From contig BJOX01000369.1 in NCBI GenBank assembly GCA_009731375.1, positions 302,213 through 366,212 of the forward strand: a stretch of 64,000 bases of DNA. Reading direction: 5' to 3'. Below the pieces are notes generated by a model. It made no database searches and was not told the origin of the DNA. It saw nothing but the letters and a program-made list of their open reading frames with translations. The translations under genes were made by a program, and so were the position numbers. This DNA comes from Paulinella micropora (Eukaryota > Cercozoa > Imbricatea > Euglyphida). Shown here one piece after another: positions 53,126-63,220 of the stretch. Each line of letters opens with the position of its first letter. The stretch's first letter is position 1.

Positions 53126-54603
53126 CATGGCGGCAGTTGCCAATGGTCGGCAATGTAGTGGTCGGCCCTAAGGCAGAAGGGGAACCATTGTTGCCGGAAC
53201 AGGAGGACGTGACGGTGTTGGAGAAGACGCATCCCAGCCGGGTGGCTTTGGACTTGGAGACGGATACGCAAATCAAGTTTGCTTCGGTGGACAAGTTTCG
53301 GAGTCTGACGAGCGAGGCGAAGGAATTCAAGGCACTGATTCAACACGGGTTGAACCCGACACCGGAAAAGCGTACTGAGGCGGTGAAGCGGCAGATGAAG
53401 ACGCACACGTATTCGGATGGGCTGATCTGGTATATGGGAACGGACGGCAGACACAAGGAAAATCCGGAAAGGTGGACGGTATGGGTACCACCGGCATTAC
53501 GGCATGTGATTATGATCGGGGCACATAACTGTCCCATGCAGAGTCATCCAGGATTGGAAAGGATGAAGTGGTCACTGACGAGGAAATTCTACTGGGGAAG
53601 TATGAATAAGGATGTGGAACGATTCATCAACGGCTGCGCGCCGTGCCAGAGAGCAAAGACGCCATACGACGCAACCAAGGGTTTGCTTGGATAGTACGAG
53701 GTCACGAGCGACATTTTCGAGACGATCCACATCGACTATGTGGGCCCTTTACCGGAAGCGGGCGACGGAGGGTTCAAGTACATACTTACGGCCATTGACA
53801 GGGCATCGAATTACGTGATCACGGTACCCACTAAGGACGAGACCAAGGAAACGACCGCTAAGGCTCTGATCGACCACGTTTTCTGCAGGATCGGAGTTCC
53901 AAGGAAGATCATATCCGACAGAGGGAGTTCGTTCAACTGGCTCTCGAACGAACTCAGTGCATATTTTGGGTTCCAATGGAACTACGTTACGGCATACAAT
54001 CCAATGGCAAACGGGAAAATCGAGCGGATGCACAAGACGATGAAGGCATCCTTGAAAATCTATTGCCAGAACAACCAGAAGATGTGACCGGAGACGGTGC
54101 AGGCTTTTTAGTTTGCGGTTAACAACTTGGGCTCCTCGTCTTTGGGAGGAAGCGTTCGGCTTTGCCCGAACCAACTGGTACATGGAAGGGTGTTGAACAC
54201 ACCTACGGTTCGCTTCAAGGACACGGCTTTATATGACCCGACGGAATTGATGGCATGCCGCCTGCGGGCAATAGCGGAGGCTGAACACATCGTCCGGAAG
54301 CAGCGCGAGGCTGCTATGAGGAGGAAGGACGACAAGGGGCAGCAAAAGTTCCGACACGTGGAATTCAACGTGGGAGACACAGTCTTGTTATACGTCCCGA
54401 GCATCCCGGTGGGTGTGTCGGCGAAGTTGTACGAAAAGTGGCAGGGGCCGTATCAGGTGGTGCAGCAAACTGCGGCATACAATTACAAAATCCGCCATCA
54501 GCGAACGGCAAAAGAACAGATCGTGCATGTACGACGGCTGGTCAAGTTCTCACCGTTCCTATTGGATTACGGGACGGACGCGCAGGCACTGGCGCGCACG
54601 TAG
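53126..54603 (+). pseudogene. Integrase, four in-frame stops
   Basis: All in frame 1. Zinc-binding HHCC: H at HVIMIGAHNCPMQSHPG and C at INGCAPCQRAK. Core: D at 53734 (HIDYVGP), D at 53917 (ISDRGSSF), E at 54022 (NGKIERMH), with 34 residues between the last D and E. C-terminal SH3-like strand: VGDTVLLYVPSIPVGVSAKL...WQGPYQV. Stops: TAG 53692, TGA 54085, TAG 54109 and TAG 54601. The family usually has Trp at the third-from-last stop and Gln at the TAG before FAVNN, so both are single-base transitions. Confidence 0.85.
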
Positions 54604-55297
54604 GATGACTGGGGCAACCCGACACCTTTGCTTACTCGTTCGCAGCGGGCGGAAGAGTTGGCGAGGTTGAGGGACCAGCTTCTGTATGAACCGGAAGAGG
54701 AGGAGAAACAAAGATTGCGGGATGCAATTATGGAGCTGGAAAAGGGCTCTCACGAACGAGCATCCAGGAGACAGCGCCAGGAAGGCGAGGGCGCCAACGG
54801 CAAGGAGGAAACTCAGGAGCGGAAGGAGGAGCCGGGGGGCTCGGAGGGAGTGCTGCGACTGGAGGAGAGGAAGGAGGAGAAGGAGCAGCAGCGGGCACAG
54901 ACGGCCCGTCTGAGACCACCACCAGAAGGAGGGGATAGAGGTGGATCGCGTCAACAGTCAGAAAAGTGGTTGGTCGACCCGACCAAGATAGATAACATCC
55001 GCTGGAGAGTCGGCAAGTATTATTTGATGCGACCTGCGGATAGAGAGGTCTCGGATGATACGCTGGATGAATTCTATGTCATGCGGATATTGAGGGTCGG
55101 GGGAGAGGCGTACGAGGTCCAAAGCGGCGGTGGGCATTGCCCCGGTAATACAGTTCTGGAGGAATGATGATGGGACTAACATAAAAAAGGACCGTCGGTT
55201 CAGTCCAGTTTTTCTGGAGAACTGGGGGCAGAAACGGAGACTTGGGATGTCAGCATCCAGTTGGATGACAAGGACCACACGCCCTATACGGTCACAT
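54604..55297 (+). CDS. Extension after integrase
   Basis: Frame 1 continues past the TAG at 54601: LTRSQRAEELARLRDQLLYE, a charged coiled-coil-like region, then NIRWRVGKYYLMRPADREV and EFYVMRILRVGGEAYEVQSG to TGA at 55165. After two more stops the same frame resumes with TWDVSIQLDDKDHTPYTVTS until the foldback insertion at 55298. The YYLMRPADRE...EFYVMRILRVGGEAYEV part might be a small beta-barrel, in the place where chromodomains sit in chromoviruses, but I cannot identify it. Confidence 0.45.
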
Positions 55298-55366
55298 CCA
55301 AACGATACCCCTCCCATACCCGGGTATGATACCCGGTATGATACCCCTGGGGTATGATACGCCCAT

Positions 55367-55433
<67 letters not shown>

Positions 55434-55434
55434 T

Positions 55435-55482
<48 letters not shown>

Positions 55483-55677
55483 NNNNNNNNNNCCTGGGTT
55501 ATGATACCCTCCCCTGCCACCCCATACCCCCCCCAATGTATGGAACAGGGGTATGGGACAGGAGTATCATACCCCGGGGTATGGGACAAGGGTATATGGA
55601 CTAGGGGTATCGGTTTATGATACCCCAGGGGTATCATACCGGGTATCATACCCGGGTATGGGAGGGGTATCGTTTGG
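55298..55677. mobile_element. Nested foldback element with perfect 58-bp terminal inverted repeats
   Basis: 55298-55355 is the exact reverse complement of 55620-55677 (outer ends CCAAACGATACCCC and GGGGTATCGTTTGG). The interior consists of GTATCATACCCC-type palindromic words and a C homopolymer of over 100 nt broken by a 10-N gap. It interrupts the reading frame after TVTS. No target duplication is obvious. It has no coding capacity. Confidence 0.8.
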
Positions 55678-55884
55678 CTGTGGGTGCAATCACGGCCTAG
55701 GGAGGTCTTGGACATACCTTTTGATCTCACGGACGAGCGGCGAATCCCCACCTTCATCTGGGATGAGGTGGAGGAGAGAGGCTGGCCCTTTGAGATTATC
55801 GGGGCACCACCGGCGCAGGTGGGATCGAGGGGAAGGAAGCGTCCCTCGGGGACGGAGCGGAGGACGAGGAGGGGAAGGAGATGA
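55678..55884 (+). CDS. Continuation of the 3' ORF beyond the foldback element
   Basis: Reads VQSRPREVLDIPFDLTDERR and FIWDEVEERGWPFEIIGAPP, well-formed protein sequence with an acidic-aromatic pattern, ending in Arg/Gly-rich residues at 55882. Probably once contiguous with the frame ending at 55297. Unrecognised. Confidence 0.45.
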   Translation: MWVQSRPREVLDIPFDLTDERRIPTFIWDEVEERGWPFEIIGAPPAQVGSRGRKRPSGTERRTRRGRR

Positions 55885-55954
55885 GAGAGAGAAAGAGAAA
55901 GAAAGGAAGAGAGAGACAAGAAATGAGTGAGAAAGAGAAGAATGAAAAGATAAG

Positions 55955-56128
55955 ATGACCAAAACCGGGGTGGTGCGCCCGGGGGAAACGGCTGAGGATA
56001 CCTGCGGATCACTTGATCCAAAAGTATACGCGCAGGAGCGCGAGGGCACGGACGTTATCGTCTGCACGGGAATCGGAAAAATCAACCTTCTGGAAATTAT
56101 GGGCTACACACGGGGACCACGATACTAA
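55955..56128 (+). CDS. Small ORF, 57 aa
   Basis: MTKTGVVRPGETAEDTCGSL...INLLEIMGYTRGPRY. Balanced composition and no repeats, but no independent support. It lies downstream of the Arg-rich end of the previous ORF and could be the last piece of the retroelement polyprotein. Confidence 0.3.
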   Translation: MTKTGVVRPGETAEDTCGSLDPKVYAQEREGTDVIVCTGIGKINLLEIMGYTRGPRY

Positions 56129-56199
56129 TCGTGTACTTTCATGTGCTGGTGGGAAGCAACGCATGAAAAATACACGACAACCATCTCTAACTGCCCTTT

Positions 56200-56660
56200 G
56201 GCTCACTGGATTTTCCGCGCAGGGCCCGATGATGGATAATCTTGTCTCGCGCGGGGCGCGACGATACAATTCTTTTTCCGCGCAGGGACGCGACGACAGG
56301 CCTATGAGCCTTTGGAGGATAATATTTTAACCCGCCGGGGAGCAAGGTCGATGACGTTGACGGACTGATCACCCTCACGCTCACTTATTGATATTCACCC
56401 TCAGCCTGCGGTGGCTTGACAAAGGGTAAGCGCACGGGGTACGAACGGGAAAACGATGACGAGAAGACTGAGAAGATGATGAGAAAGATGAAGACTGATG
56501 ACGAAGAGGGGAATGGAGGGGGTAATACAAATACACCCACAGGTACCGCGGAAGGGCAATGGGCCCATATGGCGAGCAAGGCCACGGTACACTCGGAACG
56601 TGTCACTCATGGAATCTATTTCTATTTTGCCGCGCAGGGACGCGAAGACGGCGGAAGGCT
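56200..56660 (+). repeat. Dispersed CCGCGCAGGGACGCGA motif, three to four copies
   Basis: TTTTCCGCGCAGGG at 56210 and 56277, TTTGCCGCGCAGGGACGCGA at 56628, and a weaker TCTCGCGCGGGGCGCGACGA at 56245. Irregular spacing. Possibly a processing or packaging signal, or duplicated filler. Confidence 0.5.
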
Positions 56661-56789
56661 GACTGGAAGACATTTACCGCTCGGCATGCGGATCGGGATA
56701 TGTATACATATATGCACGAATAGCAACACGAACACGGAAAAGGGGAACAACACGGAAGACGGAATGTGGGATGGCGGAATAGAAAGAGC

Positions 56790-56925
56790 GGGGATAGATT
56801 ATAGGACGGATAGTAGTAGAATGGGATAGATTATAGGTTGGATAGAATATAGGATGGATAGTAATAGAATTGGACAGACTATAGGTTGGATAGTAATAGG
56901 TATGGATAGTGTATAGGGGGGGAAA
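56790..56925 (+). repeat. GGATAGTAATAGAATGG-type minisatellite
   Basis: Degenerate units of 20-28 bp built from TATAGGTTGGATAG and TAGAATGGATAG. No gene. Confidence 0.7.
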
Positions 56926-57227
56926 AGGGGAGGATCAACAAAGGGGACGATACGGGGCAAAAACGGGACGAACTTGGGGACAGGGGGACAAAAGGGGTGT
57001 AACAAATGGGGGAATGGGATGGATAGACGGGTAGGTCTATAAGTGGTACTCGGGGTCGTTTCAAGCATGGAGTGATAGCGCCGGGGGGACGACGGTGGGG
57101 GGTATCCGAGGCTTGGCGGGGGGCCTTCCCTCAACGACGTCTAAGTCACTCCTGGGCTATACGCCGGGACTACAGCGTCATCTGGGATCTTAATTTGGTA
57201 AAAGGTTTTACGATTCGTGGCATTTTC

Positions 57228-57385
57228 GACGTTCGAGTGGAAGTGGGTGGATTGATCAAATTCCCACTAGTTCGGCGTTCGAGTGGAAGTGGATGGATTG
57301 ATCAAATTCCCACTAGTTTCGTGGTAATTTTCAACGTTCGAGTGGAAGTGGATGGATTGACGAAATTCACACTAGTTACATTGTA
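57228..57385 (+). repeat. Three tandem units of about 52 bp
   Basis: Each has ACGTTCGAGTGGAAGTGG, GGATTGATCAAATTC and CACTAGTT. Unit 3 is slightly diverged. They lie in the 3' untranslated part of the LTR element. Confidence 0.8.
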
Positions 57386-57401
57386 ATTTTAATGGATTCA
57401 G

Positions 57402-57620
57402 ATGTTACAAGAGAGGCTCGGATTACGCAGGATTATGGTGACGGCAGATGTGGGGCGATACATTTTACGTGAGCCGAGTCTCAGGCAAAAATTTTCTTCT
57501 GGCGCAATGGAAGCGCATCAGATTTCGAATTTGGGGAATAATGCGGAACCGATGGGCTTAAATCGGACAAACATGGAATTTATCAATAACTATCCGGGGG
57601 GTAGCATAAACTCACACTAG
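57402..57620 (+). CDS. Small ORF near the 3' end, 72 aa
   Basis: MLQERLGLRRIMVTADVGRY...MNLNRT-like sequence ending NYPGGSINSH. Open and of mixed composition, but no homology is recognised. Weak. Confidence 0.25.
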   Translation: MLQERLGLRRIMVTADVGRYILREPSLRQKFSSGAMEAHQISNLGNNAEPMGLNRTNMEFINNYPGGSINSH

Positions 57621-57789
57621 GTAGGGGGACGATGAGTGAATCTAGGATAACACGGGGTGTGCAATTTATCCAAGGGGAAGTGTCCGGTCACAGACTCGGA
57701 TGATCTCTCGAGATAATTTTCACATTTTATCCAGGTTTGGTTCGCCTGGTCTTAACTCGACTTCTCGCCCACCCTGACGAGGGCACGCT

Positions 57790-57806
57790 CGGGGGGGAGA
57801 GGGGAT
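57790..57806 (+). promoter_or_regulatory. Polypurine tract
   Basis: CGGGGGGGAGAGGGGAT ends a few nucleotides before the 3' LTR, the expected position for plus-strand priming in reverse transcription. Confidence 0.65.
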
Positions 57807-57813
57807 TCAACGG

Positions 57814-57973
57814 TGCCGGCCCATCCGGTATATAATAATGGCATTACTCTCTGTTCCGGTCTGTCGGTTTACACTTGGCTTGGAGAGTTCGGAGTCTCTT
57901 CTACGTTAGGTATTCCTCATTCTACAAGTCGTTAGGTAGTTATTATATTATTAAATATTTGGTCACGGTAACA
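57814..57973 (+). repeat. 3' LTR, 160 bp
   Basis: Same sequence as 42088-42244 with TATAATAATGG in place of TATAATGG and a handful of substitutions. Ends GGTAACA, followed by CAACT matching the left flank. Confidence 0.9.
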
Positions 57974-58611
57974 CAACTTCAAAAATAACTCTTACGCTTC
58001 CCACTTATGCCTACCAGTGGCAAGTCACCTATTCTCTTACTAAAGTTGATCAGTGAAAAAACTCCAGGTCGGATGGACTACCCAGCTCAGGCTTTTGACC
58101 ATGTGTCGATATATTAATATATTTCAAGTCAAATGACTTGAAAATTTTATTTAATAACCAAATGCTTATTCAGAAATCGTGAAAGATCAAAGGACCGATC
58201 GTTCGACCCTCGCTCCCTTTCTTGCATAGAAAGACAATCGTATGTCTTCAGTCGAGATTGAAAGGCAATCGTATTGATATGCTTTGTCTAAATGACTGAT
58301 CATGCCACATTACCGTGATGGTATTTATACCCTGATGTTGAAAGCAACAGACTTGTATTGAGACACAACTTGAAACAACGAAGCAAGAGAGGGTGAGGCT
58401 ACTGCAAACCCGACATCAGCCTCACCCGACATTATTAATACAAAGGAAAGCAAGAAGGAAAGCAAACAGGAAAGCAAACAGGAAAGCAAACAGGAAAGCA
58501 AACAGGAAAGCCTCACGGAAGAAAGCAGAAAGAATGAAGGCGGGATGAAAATTAAAAGTGCATTAACTAATATAGGGGCTAAGTGTCTGCGTCAAAAACT
58601 TAAAGAAAAAC
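57974..58611. other. Right flank of the LTR element
   Basis: Unique DNA with a second copy of the 33-bp segment seen left of the element (58194-58226), and a 12-bp tandem (AAAGCAAACAGG, about six units) at 58441-58515. No gene. Confidence 0.6.
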
Positions 58612-58936
58612 AAATATACATACATACATACATACAGAGTGAGTTTTCCCACGGGAAAACAAATATACATACATACATACATACATGCATGCATACATGC
58701 ATGCATGTGTGCATGCATGCATGCATACATACAGGCATGCATGCATACATACATACATACATACATACATACATAACACATGATATATACATACATACAT
58801 ACATACATACATACATACATACATACACCATACATACATACATACATACACACACATACATACATACATACATACATACATACATACATACATACATACA
58901 TACATAGATACATACACACACACACACAAACACACA

Positions 58937-58993
<57 letters not shown>

Positions 58994-59022
58994 TATATAT
59001 GTATATATATATACATATATAT
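58612..59022 (+). repeat. CATA, CATG and CA arrays
   Basis: CATA with CATG variants, interrupted by GAGTGAGTTTTCCCACGGG (58637), then CA and TA tracts. Confidence 0.95.
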
Positions 59023-59539
<517 letters not shown>

Positions 59540-59546
<7 letters not shown>

Positions 59547-59555
59547 CTACTACTA

Positions 59556-59625
<70 letters not shown>

Positions 59626-59685
59626 CACTACTACCACTACTACCACTACTACTACCTCTACTACTACCTCTACTACTACCTCTAT

Positions 59686-59774
<89 letters not shown>

Positions 59775-59850
59775 ACTACTCGTCTTCCTCCTCCTCCTTC
59801 TACCAGAACCAACGCCACTATTTCAAAATCTCAAAGCGACATCTACCTAC

Positions 59851-59944
<94 letters not shown>
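59540..59944 (+). repeat. CTA, CTC and TATC arrays
   Basis: CTA trinucleotides to 59775, a short unique stretch (59776-59842), then TATC into family A. Confidence 0.95.
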
Positions 59945-59945
<1 letters not shown>

Positions 59946-60113
59946 CGCTTGTTGAGCCCGGAATAAAACCCACAGTGCTCTGTCGGTTTATACTAGACTG
60001 TCGAACAGTCTCGAAACTCCATCTGCTTACTGGGTCCTCTGTAATGGAGGTGGGAGCTCGTTCTGCAAGGGGCGCTTATGGAACGAGCCCTGGCCCCGCC
60101 TGGTACTAGGGAG
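59945..60113 (+). mobile_element. Family A copy 10 (cut by N gap)
   Basis: Starts TCGCTTGTTGAGCCCGG after TATC and is interrupted by N 60114-60420. Confidence 0.7.
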
Positions 60114-60420
60114 NNNNNNNNNNNNNNNNNNNNNNNNNNNNNNNNNNNNNNNNNNNNNNNNNNNNNNNNNNNNNNNNNNNNNNNNNNNNNNNNNNNNNNN
60201 NNNNNNNNNNNNNNNNNNNNNNNNNNNNNNNNNNNNNNNNNNNNNNNNNNNNNNNNNNNNNNNNNNNNNNNNNNNNNNNNNNNNNNNNNNNNNNNNNNNN
60301 NNNNNNNNNNNNNNNNNNNNNNNNNNNNNNNNNNNNNNNNNNNNNNNNNNNNNNNNNNNNNNNNNNNNNNNNNNNNNNNNNNNNNNNNNNNNNNNNNNNN
60401 NNNNNNNNNNNNNNNNNNNN

Positions 60421-60769
60421 AACCAACTCCTGACCATGGCTGATGAAGTCGGGGCGTGATGCAAAGGGTTGATGAAGTCGGGGTTGTAGAAGGTAACTCA
60501 CAACGAGCGTGAACTCCTGAAACCTCGACTTGCGTGTGCATCATCTCCTTAGGGCACACGCTCCTGGGGAGTGTTCTAGTGTTGTCCCGTATAGTTCAAA
60601 AGGGCTCGGCTACCTTTCGGCTTGAACTGGGCACAGACACCAACCACAGCGAGACAGTGGTTGGTGTGCAGCTTGGCCGGTGCTGAAAGTTCTTGTCCGG
60701 GGGTAGTATAGGAGGCCATGGCTTTTCAAGCTAAGCCACGCCCATAGATTAAACATTAAACATTAAACA

Positions 60770-60770
<1 letters not shown>
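60421..60770 (+). mobile_element. Family B, copy 2
   Basis: Matches 24080-24415, with internal differences, and ends ATTAAACATTAAACATTAAACAT then TATC. The ATTAAACAT unit is repeated three times here against about twice in copy 1. Confidence 0.7.
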
Positions 60771-60850
<80 letters not shown>

Positions 60851-60859
60851 GTCTATCTG

Positions 60860-60945
<86 letters not shown>

Positions 60946-61047
60946 GCACTCACACCCCTTTACATAACATTACAGGACGTCAGGTGTAAAAGGGGTGGGA
61001 TTGCGTGGGCTAGCTAGCTAGATAGATAGATAGATAGATAATAGATA

Positions 61048-61132
<85 letters not shown>

Positions 61133-61165
61133 GTAGGTAGGTAGATAGATAGATAGATACACCCC
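60771..61165 (+). repeat. TATC, a duplicated splice-site segment, then GATA
   Basis: TATC to 60945; 60947-60985 copies the sequence around 61157-61193 (CCCCTTTACATAACATTACAGG); then GATA. The duplicated segment spans the presumed donor of the minus-strand exon at 61181. Confidence 0.85.
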
Positions 61166-61180
61166 TTTACATAACGTTAC

Positions 61181-61315
61181 AGGAGGTCAGGGTTTCATAA
61201 GCCAAAGTTCGCGGGGAGTAATATACTGGTTCGTACCCGGCCGGTAACAGCGACCATTTGGGGCCAAACACGTGCGCGCGGTCAGTGGCCGCGCCGGACT
61301 GATCAACAAACTTGC
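61181..61315 (-). CDS. Candidate exon: KFVDQSGAATDRAHVFGPKW...
   Basis: On the minus strand, after TGTATTTAG, 135 nt read (G)KFVDQSGAATDRAHVFGPKW, then AGYEPVYYSPRTLAYETLTS, ending TCCT|GTAACG. It is dense, non-repetitive and rich in aromatic residues, much more protein-like than anything around it. A stop follows within nine codons if unspliced. No family is recognised. Confidence 0.5.
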
Positions 61316-61319
61316 CTAA

Positions 61320-61545
61320 ATACATAAATGAATAAATACATACATACATACATGCATACATGCATACATGCATACATACATACACATACGTACATACATA
61401 CATACATACATACATACATACATACATACATACATACATACGTACATACATACACATACGTACATACATACATACGTACATACATACATACATACATACA
61501 TACATACGTACATACACACATAAATACATAAATACATACATACAT
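61320..61545 (+). repeat. CATA array
   Basis: CATA with CGTA and CATG variants. Confidence 0.95.
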
Positions 61546-61619
61546 TTTGTATTGTGTGTGTGTGTTTTGTCTTACCCCCATCCCAGGCCCATGCCAGAAT
61601 TGACCCCCCTAGATTATAA

Positions 61620-61800
61620 TACCTCACTCCTCCTCCTTCTCTTCCTCCTCGTCCTCCTTCTCCTACTCCTTCTGATTCTCCTTCTGCTCCTGCTTCTCCT
61701 ACTCCTTCTGATCCTCCTTCTCCTACTCCTTCTGATCCTCCTTCTCCTACTCCTTCTTCTGATCCTCCTCCTACTCCTTCTGATCCTCTCTCTCTCAGAT
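61620..61800 (+). repeat. CTCCTTCTGATCCTCCTTCTC-type minisatellite
   Basis: Units of about 12-33 bp of CTCCTTCT with GAT. On the minus strand they read repeats of GSEGVGEG. Confidence 0.8.
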
Positions 61801-61839
61801 CGGACGAAACGTTTTTCCTTTTTCCATGGCCCGGTAGCC

Positions 61840-62017
61840 CTTCCCCATTTTCTTGTCCGGGCCGAGGGTTTTGCCAATTTCCTTGTCCGGATGGTGGTTC
61901 TTGGCTGTTTTCCTGTCCGGACGATGGCTTTTGGCTCTTTTCCTGTCCGGACAGCAGCTTTTGGCAATGTCGGCCCGACCGGTACCCCACCGTACAGTAA
62001 AACACTGCGACTGCGCC
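61840..62017 (-). CDS. Candidate exon with a decapeptide repeat
   Basis: On the minus strand, after CACACCTGCAG, GAVAVFYCTVGYRSGRHC is followed by four 10-residue repeats built on SGQE(K/N)SQ(K/E)P. These correspond to a 30-bp minisatellite at 61845-61965. The other frames are open too, so coding rests on the acceptor, the codon-multiple period and the same strand as neighbours. Confidence 0.4.
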
Positions 62018-62049
62018 CTGCAGGTGTGTGTATGTGTGTGTTTTTCGAG

Positions 62050-62235
62050 GAATTATGTTATGTTATGTTATGTTAAGTTATGTTTTGTCATATTTTGTCA
62101 TGTTTTGTTATGTTATGGTATGTTATGGTATTTTATGTTATGCTATGTTATCTTATGTCATGATTTGTCATGTTATGTTATGTTATGTTATTTTATGCTA
62201 TGTTATGTTATGTTATGTTATGTTATGATGTGTCA
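62050..62235 (+). repeat. TTATG pentamer array
   Basis: TTATG with TTATT and TCATG variants. Confidence 0.95.
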
Positions 62236-62244
62236 TAAGGGTGT

Positions 62245-62350
62245 GGCCCCGGGGGAGGGGGGGGGGGGGGGGAGGGGGGGGGGGGGGTGGGGGGAGGGGA
62301 GGGGGGGGGAGGCGGCGGGGGGGGGGAAGGGGGGGGGGGGGGGGGGGGGG
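62245..62350 (+). repeat. G-rich homopolymer tract
   Basis: Runs of G broken by single A, T or C. On the minus strand it would extend the next exon as poly-Pro. Confidence 0.9.
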
Positions 62351-62605
62351 GCAGCCGGTTGGCACCCCCCGCCCCCGAAGCCCCTCTGGTGTCCTCCTTC
62401 CAGCCCGCGGCAGCAGCCCCAGCCTGCCCCTCGGGGCTCCTTTTTCTTTTCCTAGAGGGCTTGGGCGCGGGTCTTGTAAATGCGACGTATTTGAGGCCGC
62501 CGGTGGCGTGCAGGAGTGTAGGAATGGAGGTCTGCTGGCATTGTGACCCGGCGCTTATGGCGGACATGACGTACAGGTCGCCGCGCGCTAGTGGGATGGA
62601 GACTC
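62351..62605 (-). CDS. Candidate exon, possible dioxygenase-fold C-terminus
   Basis: Reads ARGDLYVMSAISAGSQCQQT, SIPTLLHATGGLKYVAFTRP, then a basic PKPSRKRKRSPEG (nuclear-signal-like), and an Ala/Gly-rich tail running into poly-Pro. A strand GDLYVMS followed by LHATGG and a short strand faintly recalls the last strands of 2-oxoglutarate/Fe(II) dioxygenases of the TET/JBP or AlkB type, where a His binds iron (family knowledge). The 5' end is lost in the gap at 62606. Function is not established. Confidence 0.35.
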
Positions 62606-62615
62606 NNNNNNNNNN

Positions 62616-63220
62616 AAAAAAAGAAAAAAGAGAGAGAGAGAGAGAGAGAGAGAAAGCAAGCAAGCAAACAAGCCAGCAAGCAAGCAAAAAAAAAGAAGAA
62701 ATAATGAAAGAAAGAAAGAAGGAAAGAAGGAAAGAAAGAAGGAAAGAAAGAAAGAAAGAAAGACAGACAGACAGAAAGAAAGAAAGACAGAAAAGAAAAA
62801 AGAAAGACGGAAAGGAGAGAAAGAAAAGAAAGAAAAGAAAAAAAGGAAAGAAAGGAAAGAAAGAAAGAAAGAAAGAAGGAAGGAAGGAAGGAAGGAAGGA
62901 AAGAAAGAAAGAAGGAAGGAAGGAAAGAAAAGAAAAGAAAAGAAAAAGAAAAGAAAGGAAAAGAAAAAGAAAAGAAAAGAAAAGAAACCAAAAAAAAAGA
63001 AAAAAAAAGAAGAAAAAGAAAAGAAAAGAAAAGAAAGAAAAGAAAAGAAAAGAAAAGCAAAGCAAAGAAAAGAAATGAAAAGAAAAGAAAAGCAAAGCAA
63101 AGAAAAGAAAAGAAAAGAAAAGAAAAGACAAAGAAAAGAAAAGAAAAGAAAAGAAAAAGGAAAGAAGAAGAAAAGAAAAGAAAAGAAAAGAAAGAAAGAA
63201 AAGAAAAGAAAACCGTTTGT
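62616..63220 (+). repeat. GAAA, GAAGG and AAAAG arrays
   Basis: Purine-only repeats about 600 bp long with GA, AGCA and GGAA blocks. No gene. Confidence 0.95.

Larger units (their letters stand above)
42086..57973 (+). mobile_element. 15.9-kb Ty3/gypsy-type LTR retrotransposon
   Basis: Bounded by near-identical direct repeats of 157 and 160 bp and flanked by CAAC(T) on both sides (42082-42086 and 57974-57978), a 4-5 bp target duplication. The order, after allowing for an inverted block, is protease, RT, RNase H, integrase, which is the Ty3/gypsy order. Unusual features: four ORFs before or at gag, a motif shared between leader and ORF starts, a 2.2-kb inversion, a nested foldback element, and a 2.6-kb segment after integrase. 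It is inactive through stops and frameshifts. No standard tRNA primer-binding site starting TGG follows the LTR. Confidence 0.9.

Noticed and set aside
53340-53980. Minus-strand open frames over the integrase
   Set aside because: Shadows of the plus-strand integrase, which has clear HHCC and DDE residues.
42637-54603. UAG read as glutamine in this organism
   Set aside because: The element also has in-frame TGA and frameshifts, and the long transposase core (34530-35804) has no internal TAG; decay is simpler. Kept only as a rival explanation.
42041-58226. Split direct repeats of a DIRS/Ngaro-type element
   Set aside because: The element has a DDE integrase and TG...CA-type LTRs with a target duplication; the outer 33-bp repeat lies outside them.
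61360-62076. Plus-strand open frame across CATA and CTC repeats
   Set aside because: Leu- and Ile-rich repeat translation; the minus strand gives better edges and composition.
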